A stretch of DNA of 64,000 bases from Acanthochromis polyacanthus. Lineage: Eukaryota; Chordata; Actinopteri; Pomacentridae. The DNA is taken from the NCBI RefSeq assembly GCF_021347895.1, contig NC_067126.1, positions 34,732,482 through 34,796,481 of the forward strand. Reading direction: 5' to 3'. A model generated the notes under the pieces. That model saw only the letters and a list, made by a program, of their open reading frames with translations. It had not been told where the DNA came from and searched no databases. Both the position numbers and the translations under genes were made by a program. Shown here piece by piece: positions 1 to 44,900 of the stretch (within the stretch, counting starts at the first letter, position 1; every line of letters starts with the position of its first letter).

Positions 1-219
1 AGAGTAAAAACACTTCTTACATGCAGCATTAACTGTATCTGTTCTGTTAAAGTGTCTCAAAAGGCCAAAACAGTGTCAAAATTACATAGTATACAAAGGA
101 TCCAGAAACTGAAGCAGCTAAATGGATTTGATCATTTACACCCATGACTTTCTTTCTGTAACATGTCAAACTGCTTCCATGAAAAACTGTCTTAGATTTT
201 TTGCTGAGTTTGTGCTCAC
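1..219. other. col4a1 intron 31, partial
   Basis: Intronic sequence between exon 31 and the window edge. No exon, RNA gene or repeat recognised. Confidence 0.7.
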
Positions 220-32738
<32,519 letters not shown>

Positions 32739-33199
32739 CGCCGCGGTGCGCGCTGGAACCTGCGTGCTGTGCGGAGTGTCCAAAAAACAGCCACCTGTCG
32801 AGCTTCTGCTCCGCGTTCTTCCAGGTAATTCGAAGCTTTATCGGCAGAGCACGGCCAGTACGTTTGTCTGTATCTTTGTCCGAGACGATGTGAGGTTCTG
32901 ATCAATGCAACTCGGTCTTGTTTCTGCCGCACCACACCCCCCTCCCAAAAAACGACCACCCTCGCCCATGCAAACGGGCTCAACCTTGCTTTTTCAAACA
33001 CTTTGACTTTTCTCGGTAAGGAGAGGGACTACTCGGTGCACTTTTGTGTTTTTGAGACAATATTTCGGGAGTCTTTTTAAGGTTTTTCTGTGTCACAGGT
33101 GTGTGTTGTGAAACTTTTCAGGTCGGGAACCAGCGCGTCTTTGCACCTCCCGAGACCCGTTTCTTTCATCTTTCCATTGCGCACAAGATTTCGGTGACG

Positions 33200-33423
33200 G
33201 TAAGTTTGATATTTTATTAAATTGGTGGCAAATTAATGACATTCTCGTGAAAAATGTAAGCATTTAAAGTATCTTTGCAACTCAGCTTCTACATGGAGAT
33301 GCTTCTGAAGTTGTCTGCCTCAGTAAAACTAGTTGCAACAAGTGGCATCTTTACGCGCAATAACTTTACGCGCAAATATATGGGCCAGTAATCGTCAATA
33401 AAAGGGGGCTTGGATTGCTGCAG
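33200..33423 (+). other. Possible 5'-UTR intron of col4a2
   Basis: A strong donor-like GACG|gtaagt at 33200 and an acceptor-like gctgcag ending at 33423 would give a noncoding first exon, an arrangement I recall for human COL4A2. The acceptor's pyrimidine tract is weak. Confidence 0.35.
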
Positions 33424-33434
33424 GTCGGGCAGTC

Positions 33435-33443
33435 ATGCTGTAG
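33435..33443 (+). promoter_or_regulatory. Two-codon upstream ORF of col4a2
   Basis: ATG CTG TAG lies 52 bases before the first in-frame start. If it is in the mRNA, it could damp or shape initiation. Confidence 0.35.
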
Positions 33444-33494
33444 AAGTGTCTCTACAAGTGAATCAGCGGTGTGGGACTCAACTTTGCCGTCCGC

Positions 33495-33544
33495 ATGATT
33501 GGTACCATGCAAGGACAACACAGCAGAGGACCGAAGAGTCTGAG
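33495..33544 (+). CDS. col4a2: col4a2 first coding exon
   Basis: Encodes [17 protein letters not shown] with the last codon split. An in-frame TGA at 33459-33461 closes the frame upstream. The ATG at 33495 has C at -3 and is weak; the ATG at 33507 has A at -3 and may be the main start. Donor gtaaac. Confidence 0.82.
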
Positions 33545-36500
33545 GTAAACACAATATGTGCACGTTTTCACAGCACATGATCACCAAATGATGAACCTAC
33601 AAACATTTTAACACGGCAACTTTCGTTCAACAGGCTGCTGCTTCTGTGCCTCTTTGCTGCCATCCTCGTGTCTAGAGTGCAAGCAGTAAGTTTTCTTCTT
33701 TATTGATTTCCAACGTCTTTTTTTTTTTTTGCTTGTGAACTTTCACGTGAAAACAGCAGCCTGCTGACAGTTAATGCACAAAAACAAAAACTCGTGTCTG
33801 CGAGTCTGGAAGCGGCTCGGCAGACACATGCACACCTCTTTCAGTGGGAGTGTCCGGGTTGGAGAGTTTCTTCAGGAGGAGGGTTCTTGGCTTTGCATGC
33901 TGGTAAACAGCAGCAAATCAGTTACTGGTGAAATGCCTGTTGTTTGCAGTTTTGCTAGTTGAAGCTGAAGCCGGGAATTTTGCAGTGCTTTGCTTTTGCA
34001 AACTAAATAAACAGAAATAAGATATCATGTTGTGCTTTACTTGACCCCATGACCCTGGATAGAGGAGCGGGGTCATGACCTCTGCAGGCAGGATGACTGG
34101 TTGTTGAGTTTGTGGTTTTAAATTTGTCATGGTGTGCCTACATGCTACACAGTAACTCTTAACCAGCTCTTTACTGGTGTTTTCTCCCATATTTTTTCTC
34201 AGACATTGTGTCAGATGAAGAGAATATTTAGCAACATTATCACAAGACACAGGACATCCTACATTTGCATCATCTTGCTGTGATAATGACGAAAATGATA
34301 CAGACTAGATGTTATCTGTGCGGGATTTCCCATCTGTAACATAATTTAAGAAACTTGTAAATAATATTCATGTTATGCATAAATGAATGGAAACCAGCAG
34401 TGTCCTTAGGGACTAAAAAGTTGATATTTGTGCAGCATTTTTCAGAAAATTTTGTTAAAATGCATTACTCATCATTTTGAGTTCAAGATGAGTTAAAAAT
34501 TTATTCTAAGTTTGTCTCAATGCAACACTTGTGTTACATTATGTTGGTTAAGAGCGTTATTACTCCACTAAGGAACGCGGCAGAGTTACTGTATGTGACG
34601 AATGGCGTACGTGAATCCGTCTGTGCACAACATTACTCAAAAACGTAAAAACAGATTTCAGTGAAATTTTCAGGGAAAATCAGAAATGACACAAGAACCA
34701 CCTGATTAGATTTTGGCAGCGATGGGGCTTATAGTCTGGATCAGTGAATGCTGAATAACCCCAGTGTTTCAGCTTGCCGTTGTGCAGCGTTGAGTAGTTT
34801 TACGTAGGTGAGCTGGTGTGCTTGAACTGCAACCGAGGGTGATTGGAGAAAGACAGGGACATCAAAGGTCTGCAAATTCTAGAGGAGTCAACAGTGTAGA
34901 GTTACATCTATGTCGTTTTGAGCAGTCTGGAATAATATTCATTGAAGAAACTTCTAAATATGTGACTTCAGTACATTGTGTTGAGCTTTTTGGGGTTAAT
35001 CGATGACAGGAGAAGGACTTTAAAGGTTAAATCCACAATCTTCATTCCCAACGAGAGGCCTTTTAAAGCTCAGCTAAAGCTAACACAAGGGTTGATCAGT
35101 TTCAGCTGACAAATCAAGTTCCAAAAAGTTGTGTTGTTTTCATGAAAGTGCATCTTTGTCTTAATGTTGGTTGACTGTAGCTCGTTTTAGAGATAAAACT
35201 TACAGCATTGATATGACAGGATTGGCTGTCTGGAGTTTCTTAGCATTTCTTGTATAGAGATGTTTACAGTTGCCTCCAGAGCAACCACCGTACACTAAAA
35301 GAAGTCATTTCACATGGTTCACATGGTTTTGGGGGTGCGTGTGAAGTAAATCTTATCATCAGTACATGTTTACAAGTTGCAGCACAGACTCTGAAGACGC
35401 CTGCATACAGCATAAAATTTCAACTGCACACGCTTTAAAGTAATAAACTGTGTGCTAATTTTTGTGGTCTGTACGTACGTCATGTTATTTACACTGTTCT
35501 CCTCGTTCTCGTCCCTGTTTTGTTAAGTAGTTGCGTGCGCTGTTTTTTTATTACTTTTTCCTGTTGTTCAGCAAAAATAAAGTAAACAAAGGAAATCTTC
35601 TTGTTGTCCCAATTACCGCTTGCATAGAAGTCCAACGTTCTGCAGACACACAGAGAGAAACCATGAATGGGCTGTGAGACTCTCAGATGCTTCGTTTTAT
35701 TGCATTCTGCATTCGGCACCAGAAATGGGTCACTCTGACCTCCGCATCCATCACACTTCAGTATATTCATTTTATAGTTTGGCAGTTTTGAGACAAGTTT
35801 TAGTTCTAAAGCTCACAGCGTTACTCTGAACGTGCAACCAAAGAAAGTTCAGGGATTCGATTAGAAAAATGAGATTAGACTCTGTGGCTTCTGCTAATGA
35901 TTCAAACCGTCAGAGCTTAGGTGGCAGCCCTCACTTAGTTTTTATGTTACTCTTACAAGTTGCCATTAAAGTACCTGAGAGAATACAGATGTTTCATCCT
36001 CTGTAATAGTGTTTGACTGGGCCAAAGTAATAGCCAGTAAAAATGGTCTGTAATGATTCATTACTTTTAATCCTCTCTCTCTCCAGACTGTGCAGAACAT
36101 ACTCTATTTTCCTTTCATCAAGCCCACCTTTGTGATGCTGATTTGGTGTTTATGCCACGTTTCTGCATTTTTGCTTTTGTTTGTTTTAGCTTGTTGATGT
36201 CAGATGCTGTCTGGGGTATTTAATATCATACTCAAGGCTCTCGGATGAAAACTTATTTGCTTGAGTGTGATGAAAAGGAGCTGTTGTCTCTTGCTTTTTA
36301 TCAGATTTGGTTAGGGCTTGATTAAAAGCGTGTGACATAGTTCAGCTCCTCTGTGTATTGTGTAGTTTTTCTCAGTACCGGGAGACAGCGAGCTAATTTT
36401 AGTCTGGCACAATCCGTGTGCTCTTCGTAGACAAATAAACTGACACATGGAGGGACAGCTCACTGATAAGTTAAGGGAAAAACAAAATAACTTCAGTCTT

Positions 36501-38884
36501 TGGGTGTAGCAGATAAACACCACATTTGACTTTTTCAATGATATTTCCATCTGTCCACATTACAGAAGCTGTTGAAAGCATAATAATGAGTCAGTTTCAG
36601 TAGCTGTGAGCTGTAGGTAATGAGGTGGTTGAGGATGTTTTACATGTAACGAGGGTTTGAAGAAACAGTGACCAAGTGCATGTCACTCTGATGTTTCCCA
36701 TCTGACACAGAATTTCTCAATCTCAACTGCGTCTTGGAAAACATGTTTCTGTTTAATATCAAATCCAAATCTAACCCTCGGGACCATTTCGCGTCTTTGA
36801 ACCGAACCATTGTACAGCTGTTTCCCACCATCCGTCTCCATGTGACGTTTCACATTTGGAATTCCCCTTCCTATTTACACTGTAATTCTCAGGATATCTT
36901 TTTCATGTGAGATTTGATTCGCGATTCTAAGAAATTTCACGATCTTTCCTCGCAAACGATTGGGTTTCCATGAGGTGCATCATGACTCACTGAAGCAGCT
37001 GAGTAGCAGTAAGGCTAGTTTATGTTAGATACGTACAACAAGGCAAACGTTATAGTCATTCCAAATGGCCACACTTGAAAGTGAACTCGCCATCACAGAG
37101 AGAGCTGAGCGTGATATCATTTAGATATGCTGATAAGAGTGTCTAGTCTCTCTGTTCAAATGGAAGAAAGTGGCTGTAAAAAAAGAAAGCGACAGAGAGA
37201 AGTTAAACCTTGGCTCCTGTTTACCTCAACACAGGGAGAAAATCACAACATGTGGTGGGTGTGAATGTTGGATTGCCGTTTTCTAGGAGTTACAGAAATT
37301 ACTGGACGCAATTCTAACAGTGAAATGCTGTTGGGGAGAGGAAGCTGTTCGGTGCTTTAAAGGCCTCGGTGTGCTTCAGCCAAAGCACTCGCAGGATCAT
37401 TGAACAGCATCTTGAACTCCACCATCCACACCATCATCTCTTTTACCATCCTTTTTGTCTCTACACAGTTTTGTTCTGTTAACTTTGTTATTTCCAACCA
37501 CATGCAGCATCACAGTCAGAAGATAATTCTCTGAAAGTGTGCACTGCTTTTTCCACTTTCCATTCTGTCTCCTGTCCCTCCACATCTTTGTAGAGTTGAA
37601 ATTGTAGTTGACAGGTAATTATCATACAAATAATTGTGATTAATGATTTCAGTGTCTTTTTCTGTTCATATAAAGCTTGTGTTAGTTTTAGATTAGCAGT
37701 ATTCGTGCTGTTGATCGCCACTTTTTTGGTGTACATCAGACAAAACCCGTCTACCAAGTAACTAATTTGGCTTAAAACCAAAATATCCCCCCATGGTGTT
37801 AACTACACTCAACCAAATATAAACGCTACACTTTTGTTTTTGCTCCCATTTTTTATGAGATGAACTCAAAGGTCTAAAACTTTTTCCACATACACAATAT
37901 CACCATTTCTCTCAAATATTGTTCACAAATCTGTCTAAATCTGTGATAGTAAGCACTTCTCCTTTGCTGAGATAATCCATCCCACCTCACAGGTGTGCCT
38001 TAGACTTAGCCATTGCAGAAGCATCGTAAATCTGCATTCTCTCTATCAGCCAGAAGGAGGCGACTCCTCTGGTTGCAAAAGGAAGTCATATTGTACAGAA
38101 TTCAATGAGAAAAAGGGCTCTTTTCTCTTGATTTGTGACATCAGTAAACATTTTTTTTAATGAGTTTATGGTCTCAGTTGCTATTTAAAAGGCTTCCTCA
38201 ATCCAACTTGGTGTTCATTTTGTAAGTTATGGTCCGATTTAGATTAAAATAGACAAAGCAGGGTATGTTTAAAAATGAGAATGCCTTATGATTGACAGGT
38301 TGCTACCGTATTGTTGTTTTGTGTCTTCAACACTTTGCTCATTTCATCCAGTTTCTAAAGACCATAGTGGCTGTGGCAAATTCCAAACTTGAAGCTTCAA
38401 AACGGTAGTTCATATTGAGCAATATGCTTGTTGTTTTATGATTTCTTGTTTTGTTTTTGTGAAATCTTCCAAAACAGTGACGAATGCTCACCACAGATTC
38501 CCAGAATTCAAATGTTCAAACAAGCATCACAATTTCGAAGCCAGATGACTCAAATTGTTCTTTAAAACGTGATTGTGTGTACTGTATGTTCAGTTATTGG
38601 CACTATCCTACATTTCTTCCCTCTCTAGACATGGTTAGATGTCATTTTATACAGACGTGGTTGTTTAAACCACATTAAACCATAAAATACACCTTTTACT
38701 TGCTTTGGGGTAGCATTACAAGGCCTTGGGGTACTATTTAGTAGTACAATACTCATGTTTCGGCTGTGGATTCTGCATGAAGATTCCATCTACACTGTGG
38801 TGGGAAAATTGAACCCACAGAATCATGAGAGCAAAAATACATGATTATGTGGATTCATGTAACCACCACCACCATCACCCCCGC

Positions 38885-38936
<52 letters not shown>

Positions 38937-41900
38937 CCATGCACACAAACACCGTTTATCAGTGTCTGTTGGCGGAGGAAGGAAGGCTCTTGAGGCAGTA
39001 ATGTTAACAGGATGTTTCATATAGAGCCCTTTGAGAGGCTTTGATTCTCGTGTATTTGAGAATATATTTCAAGATGTGTGCGAGCATGATGGAATTAGGG
39101 GATGATGCTGGCAGAGGATGTGTAACTTGTGGGAATTTGGTCAGCGACCATGGAGGAGACATTTTTGGCCACAGATTGCTACAGTACCTGAGAGCCCTGC
39201 AGCAACATCTGCTGTGGCAATTACCCTCTTTTTGGCTAAGTGGATGATTGTGATAAATGTTGTTTCTGCATGTGCCGGTTTGGCATGGCATCCCACTGCA
39301 ACCACATGATCAAACTAAATATCCATAATAGATCAGGAAAAATATGCAAAAGATGGAAATACAGTTACTTGCATCGCATCACTTGGGAAGTGGGAGTCTG
39401 AATATGAATGAGTACCGCGTGATGGGGACGCCGAATGCAAAGCGGCCACGTGACTGACCTTTCGAATTGTTTTATGGGCGAGGAAGGTGCGTGTCCGGGG
39501 CGAGGAGGGAAGATGTCTGTCTGTGATAAGGGTAGAAAAATGGCCAGCACATCCACTGCCAAAATAGTGGCTGTGACATAGAGAGAGCCTGGCTGTAACA
39601 ATCAGGGGAAGAGCACATTGTGCTGGTATGCAGGAAGCCACAGCCTCAGATGAGAAGTCCATGTGTGGGGCTTCCCTGACACCGGTGTGAGTGTGTGTGT
39701 GTGTGAGTGTGTGTGCGGGCATCAGTGCGTGTGTGTTGTGGGGTGAGGGAGATTTGCCAATGCAGTTTTCCACCAAAGTGTTGGCTTCAGACCTCAGGAG
39801 ATTTCTGCATTTGTGCCGCGTTGCGTTTGTGTCGATGGATGGGCATGTGCGTGTGTGCTCACATGTGAATGGGTTTACAGTACGTGTGTCTATTGTTTGC
39901 TCAAGTATTGTTTCCTTAAGTTTTTTTTTGTAAAACGTGACTCTGTGGTGGTGATTGTTTTATTGGCCTCAACAGCTCTGCATTGTAAGTGTGAGGAAAG
40001 ACCTGGTGCGTTTGGCTGTTTGCCAAACTGGTGCACAAATGCCATTTTAGACAGGCATGAATATACAGTTCTGAACCCTAAAAGGATTAAAAGAACAGAA
40101 AATCTGTATTAGATGTGTTTGGAGTTTCTTGTGCAGACGATTTTCTCTTCCTCACTGCCTGGACGTATGAGCTTAATTTTTTTTGTGTGCACATGCAGGG
40201 GGTGCGGGCTGTGTTTATCTGTGGGCTCGGTGAAGTTCGATTTTATGGGAAACATCCTGAGTGCCAAATTGTGTGAAGAGAAAATAGATTATCCAGAGGA
40301 GCTCTCTAAACAGGAAAAGGAAACGGGGTGGAGTTAAATGTGTCAGAGTTTCTTTACAACCTTACAGATCCCCACTTAGTTTGACTGAACTTTAGTTTAC
40401 TGAGATGGATATTCACAATGTGAACTCAGTCCTGTTTAATATTTTACATGGAGCAGCATGTGATACTTAGAGTACAGTGGCGGTCTTCTTATTCAGCAGT
40501 TCTTCATGTTTCTGTCGCCCAACTCATACTGGATTTTTGTAGCTGATGTCAATGCAATTTTTGGGAGTAAAAATTCAACCAATTCAGTATATAAATATAT
40601 ACATCACAAACAAATTTACAGCTTACTATGAAGACACCGCTTTGCTCCGCACCGCCATGTGCTCAGCTGCATGTGCTGCATCTAGTGCTGAGAGTATTGT
40701 ACAAGTTGGAGCTGCTCTGCTGGACAAAATATGCAATGGCAGCATTTCTATGTCACTCTAAGTATGTTTATCTCCATTATGTTCTTTGAAAAAGTTTTCA
40801 TATCAGCACAGATCAGATATTGTATCCATGACAGGCCAAATTATCAGTCGGGCTCTAATTATTTCATGTTTTTGATGTTATATGAAATAAAATTAGTCTG
40901 CCAAATTTTAAATTCATGAAGTTTTGTTTTTGAAAATAGTTTTGAAATTGCCTAAATGTGGCTCCAGATAAACCTTAAATATACCCAGTCTGTTTAGAAA
41001 GTTTCTATAATCCACAGATTTACTGCATTTGTGTTTGGTTTTGTGCTGTGGAGTCTCCATGACATGATCCTATTTCTGAACATGGATACATGTTTCATTA
41101 CTGTACTGCATTTAATTGGAGTACTTTGAACTTCCAGATGTTCCAAAGACCAAAGAGCACCAGTTCTGAGAAAACATCAGATGAAATACAATAAATCACA
41201 TTCAAAAGGCATCTCCTTTTAAGTCTTTAAATAAAGTAACTCTTGCAGGCTGTTGTTTTTCTTCATCAGTGCTCTAATTGGCACAACAACTTTTTAATTA
41301 TATTATTGTTCTATTATTTAGATGTTTTAATGATAAAATTGTTCAATATACAAAGCGACATGAATGTAAAGATAGCAGTGGTTTGACTCCATAGATAATC
41401 ACTGTTCATGCGTCATTTTCATTCCCAGTCATGTGTGACAGCTCACACACTCAAACCCACTGTCTTTTATGGAAGTAAAACTTATTCATGGTTTAGTTCT
41501 ATACCAGACGAAATAGCTTCACATATCTACCAATGCACTTTCATCCTGAAGCTATACATTTGTACTGTATATTCTAGGGTTTTATTATATGAGAAAACAC
41601 TGTCTACTATTAAAGATATTGCTGTACAGTTATACTATTGTTACGGTGACAAGCAACTTCATCCCGTTTGAGTTTAAGAAAAATTGTTATTCAGTTTCTA
41701 AAGTCGATGCTATTTTAGCATCCTCTTGCTAACAGTTCAGACCAGGTCGAAGCGATAACAAACGCCAGGTGGTTTTACAGCAGCGGATATGCAACCGTAC
41801 TTTATTAAACACTTGCTGACAGTAATGAAAACACTTTACTAAGTTCCATCTTGGCTTCATTTCAGCCAACAACTCGTGTCATCCCTTTTTGAACAAACAT

Positions 41901-44900
41901 AAGCGACAGTTGTCCAAAACTTATCCAGTGAGCCTGCTGCAGTGGCACAGTTCCAGTAGCTAACTTCCTAAATGCTGCACTTTAATGGATATTGTGCTTT
42001 TTTTAATATTTAGGAGTCTATGTGTGTTCCTACTGTGAAGCTAAATGTGCTGCTAATGTGAATACAAGATAGTTGTAGTTTTATAAATGCTGCACCTTAA
42101 CGAATTTTTGTTGTGCTGCTTTTTGTTTATCAAAGAGAACATTTATTTTTCAAATAGTAGATATTATATTGCAGCCATTTGCAGCAATATTGACTTTCTG
42201 GAAAAGATGCAATCGTAGTCTGTTCAATAAACCAGTATTTAATGAAATGCCCAAAATGTACGAAACCATGACCTCAAAACTGTGTATTATGTGTTTATGT
42301 GTACCGCTATACCTCCGTTGTTGGTAGTTATCTCCATAAATGAGTGAGAAAGGCATCAGCACATGAAGACTTTATTTTACTTGGAGTGAAGTTCGGAAGT
42401 AAATTCATTGTGGACATTGTGGAAAATCCCCATATACTGTATACTTGTCCTTTGCCCTTGCTCCATCTCCCAGTGATTAATGGAGGGACACAGGGGTCCC
42501 ATCAGGCTGAGCTGAAAGAATTCGTCCTCCCAGGCTTCAGTCTTCCAGTGCAGCTCTGTCCCTCGTTTCCTTTTATAGCCTCGTTCTGCCCCTGGTTTTC
42601 ATCTGTCTTCTGTCCCCTCGCTCTCTCCCTGTCTACCCCTGAACGGGACACTCGGCATGTCCTCCCTCTTCCTCTCTCGGCTTGTGTTCACATTTCAGCT
42701 CTCTCCCCATCCGTCCCCCTCCTTCTCCCCGTCCTACACGTGCATCTCTGGTCGTCTGTCTCTCCTCAGCAGAGGTGAGTCTCCTCAGTGAGCTCAGATG
42801 GAAGGATTGTTTCAGCTGTGTTTACAAAAAGGCCATGCATGCCCCTTTCCCATAAAATTACTCTGCACGTTCTACTGCGCTGTTTGGTTCAACAGGTGTC
42901 TGCGCAGTGATGGAATTTCTGGAGTCATTTGTTTTAATTGGGTTCATGGGGAGATTTGAGGGTGAGGGCAGGGCCTGGCCTTGTCATATCTCACAGGTGG
43001 GATGAGACTCTTCATAATGTCTGAACTGTGACATCTCATCGCTGAGCTCACTGTTTTGCTTTGTGCATTTTTTTCTTCTGGAATGGAGTCATAGACCATT
43101 AATTTCCACCCCAGCTGTGGTCTAATTGATTAGGCTCAATTATTTCTTGTCATGGGAAGAATGTTAACAAAGTGAAATGCTCACTTTGCGATAACATGAC
43201 CATGTCCAATTTCCCTTCTCTCTCTCTTGGTTTGTCTCTCTCTCATGCCACGACTGCCTTTTTCTTCTTTTTTATAGAAGATCAGTCTGCAGTCACTTTG
43301 GTCCAGACTGTAATTTCTAAACAACTTCGGGATAAATTAGGTATCCATGATGCACAGAGAATGAATCTTAATCGTTTTGTTGATCCTCTGGATTTTGAGA
43401 ATAGGGTTCAAAATAGATGGATACACACAGCAGAAAGCTTCCGTTAAAGGATTCTGTTTGACTTTTTTTTTGTTTTGTATTGTCTAGCACCTATTCTACC
43501 AGACACTGGGATGTGCATATCATTTTCATTGTTTCTGATCCCCTAATGTTTCTTGTACTGCCAATGTAAAGGTTTGCGTTTGTGATTTTGAGTGAAATGA
43601 CTCGATATCTATATTGCATACATTGCCCTGAAACTTGGTTTTTACACTCATGATCACTTGATTTTTAACAGTAGCATTCATTTTAGTTTTAGCTAAACTT
43701 GGTTTAGTGAAAATTAGCATACGTTTCCATGATAAAAGTTCAAGATGTGACCTGTTTATCAAACCTAAAACTATCATTTATTTTACCGGAGAGTCAGTAG
43801 AGTCCTCATTTTGACCCTGTAAAGAGAAAAATAACTAAGTTCACATCTCACCATTTCATCTTCTCTGTCTCTGGTTGCTACTCCAACCTCCTGATGATTA
43901 TAGACTGATGTAAACTATTGAACTGATTATATCTAACCTGATTATTTACTTCATCCTTTGCAGTCAGTCCACATTTTGCAGGACTTTCTTCATGTTTGCA
44001 ATCCATGTCTACTCAATAAACAGAGCTAAAAGGACATACATTGCTATTCTCAGACCTCTCAGGTATCCATGATCCCATCTGGATGTCATTGATCATCCCT
44101 GCAGACGGTTAAGCAGCAGGACTATGACTGCAACAAGGTCTGACAGGTTGGCCTGTTTGCTCCAAGCTCCAGAACAGAACTGGTTCTAATCCCACATCAA
44201 TTTAGCTCAGTTTGTAGCAGGAAGCCCTGATTAGAAGTGTGGCCCGTGGGAGATTGAGTTGAGTCTCAGCGTGACCCGAGGCCAGTTAAGTGGAGGGAAG
44301 GTCCAGCTTTGTCAGGCCCCGGATCAGAAACCAGAGCTGTGTTTACACTGGAGCTCAGCCACAGGAGCACAGTGGGAGTTTCTACTCTGACCTGATTCCT
44401 TCAGGTCCCTCTCTAGTTCATGTTCGACTTCAAAGTCATGTCCTGCTCTCTGCAGAGGGAGTCTGCCTCTCTGCCCCTGAAATTCACTCTTACTACCCTT
44501 TTACTTACAGTTCAACTTGTAAAGCAGGCTTCTGTTAAACTTTGTGTCAGGATCATTATTAAATTAACTTGACAATTTCATGTTTTCCATGAAAACTTAA
44601 ACTTTTTTCATGTGCTGACATAATTTCACAAGGATTTTCTAATCATCAATGAGCCTTTCAACACCAACCCCTACGGAGATATTCCATTAAAAATCAGCCA
44701 TTTCCTGCTGCAATATTCATTTACCACATTGACAATCTCTAGATTGTATTTCTGATTAATTTAATGTTATCTTTATTGAAAAAATGCTTTTCTTTCAAAA
44801 ATAAGGACATTTCTAAATGACCCCAAATGCTTGAACGGTAGTGCATGTGTATATAATATATGTATCGATGTATGTAAATGTATCGATACCAGGATTATGA

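Larger units (their letters stand above)
32739..33494. promoter_or_regulatory. Bidirectional col4a1/col4a2 promoter
   Basis: 756 bp between the two start codons. In mammals the two genes are transcribed divergently from a short shared promoter. Here the region is CpG-richer than its flanks, lacks an obvious TATA box on either strand, and has a CACCC/CTC-like box at 32931-32946 and an octamer-like ATGCAAA at 32968-32974. It includes both 5' untranslated regions; transcription starts cannot be fixed from sequence. Confidence 0.8.

Noticed and set aside
39333..39776. 147-codon minus-strand open frame
   Set aside because: Crosses a GT microsatellite read as Thr-His repeats; not a gene.
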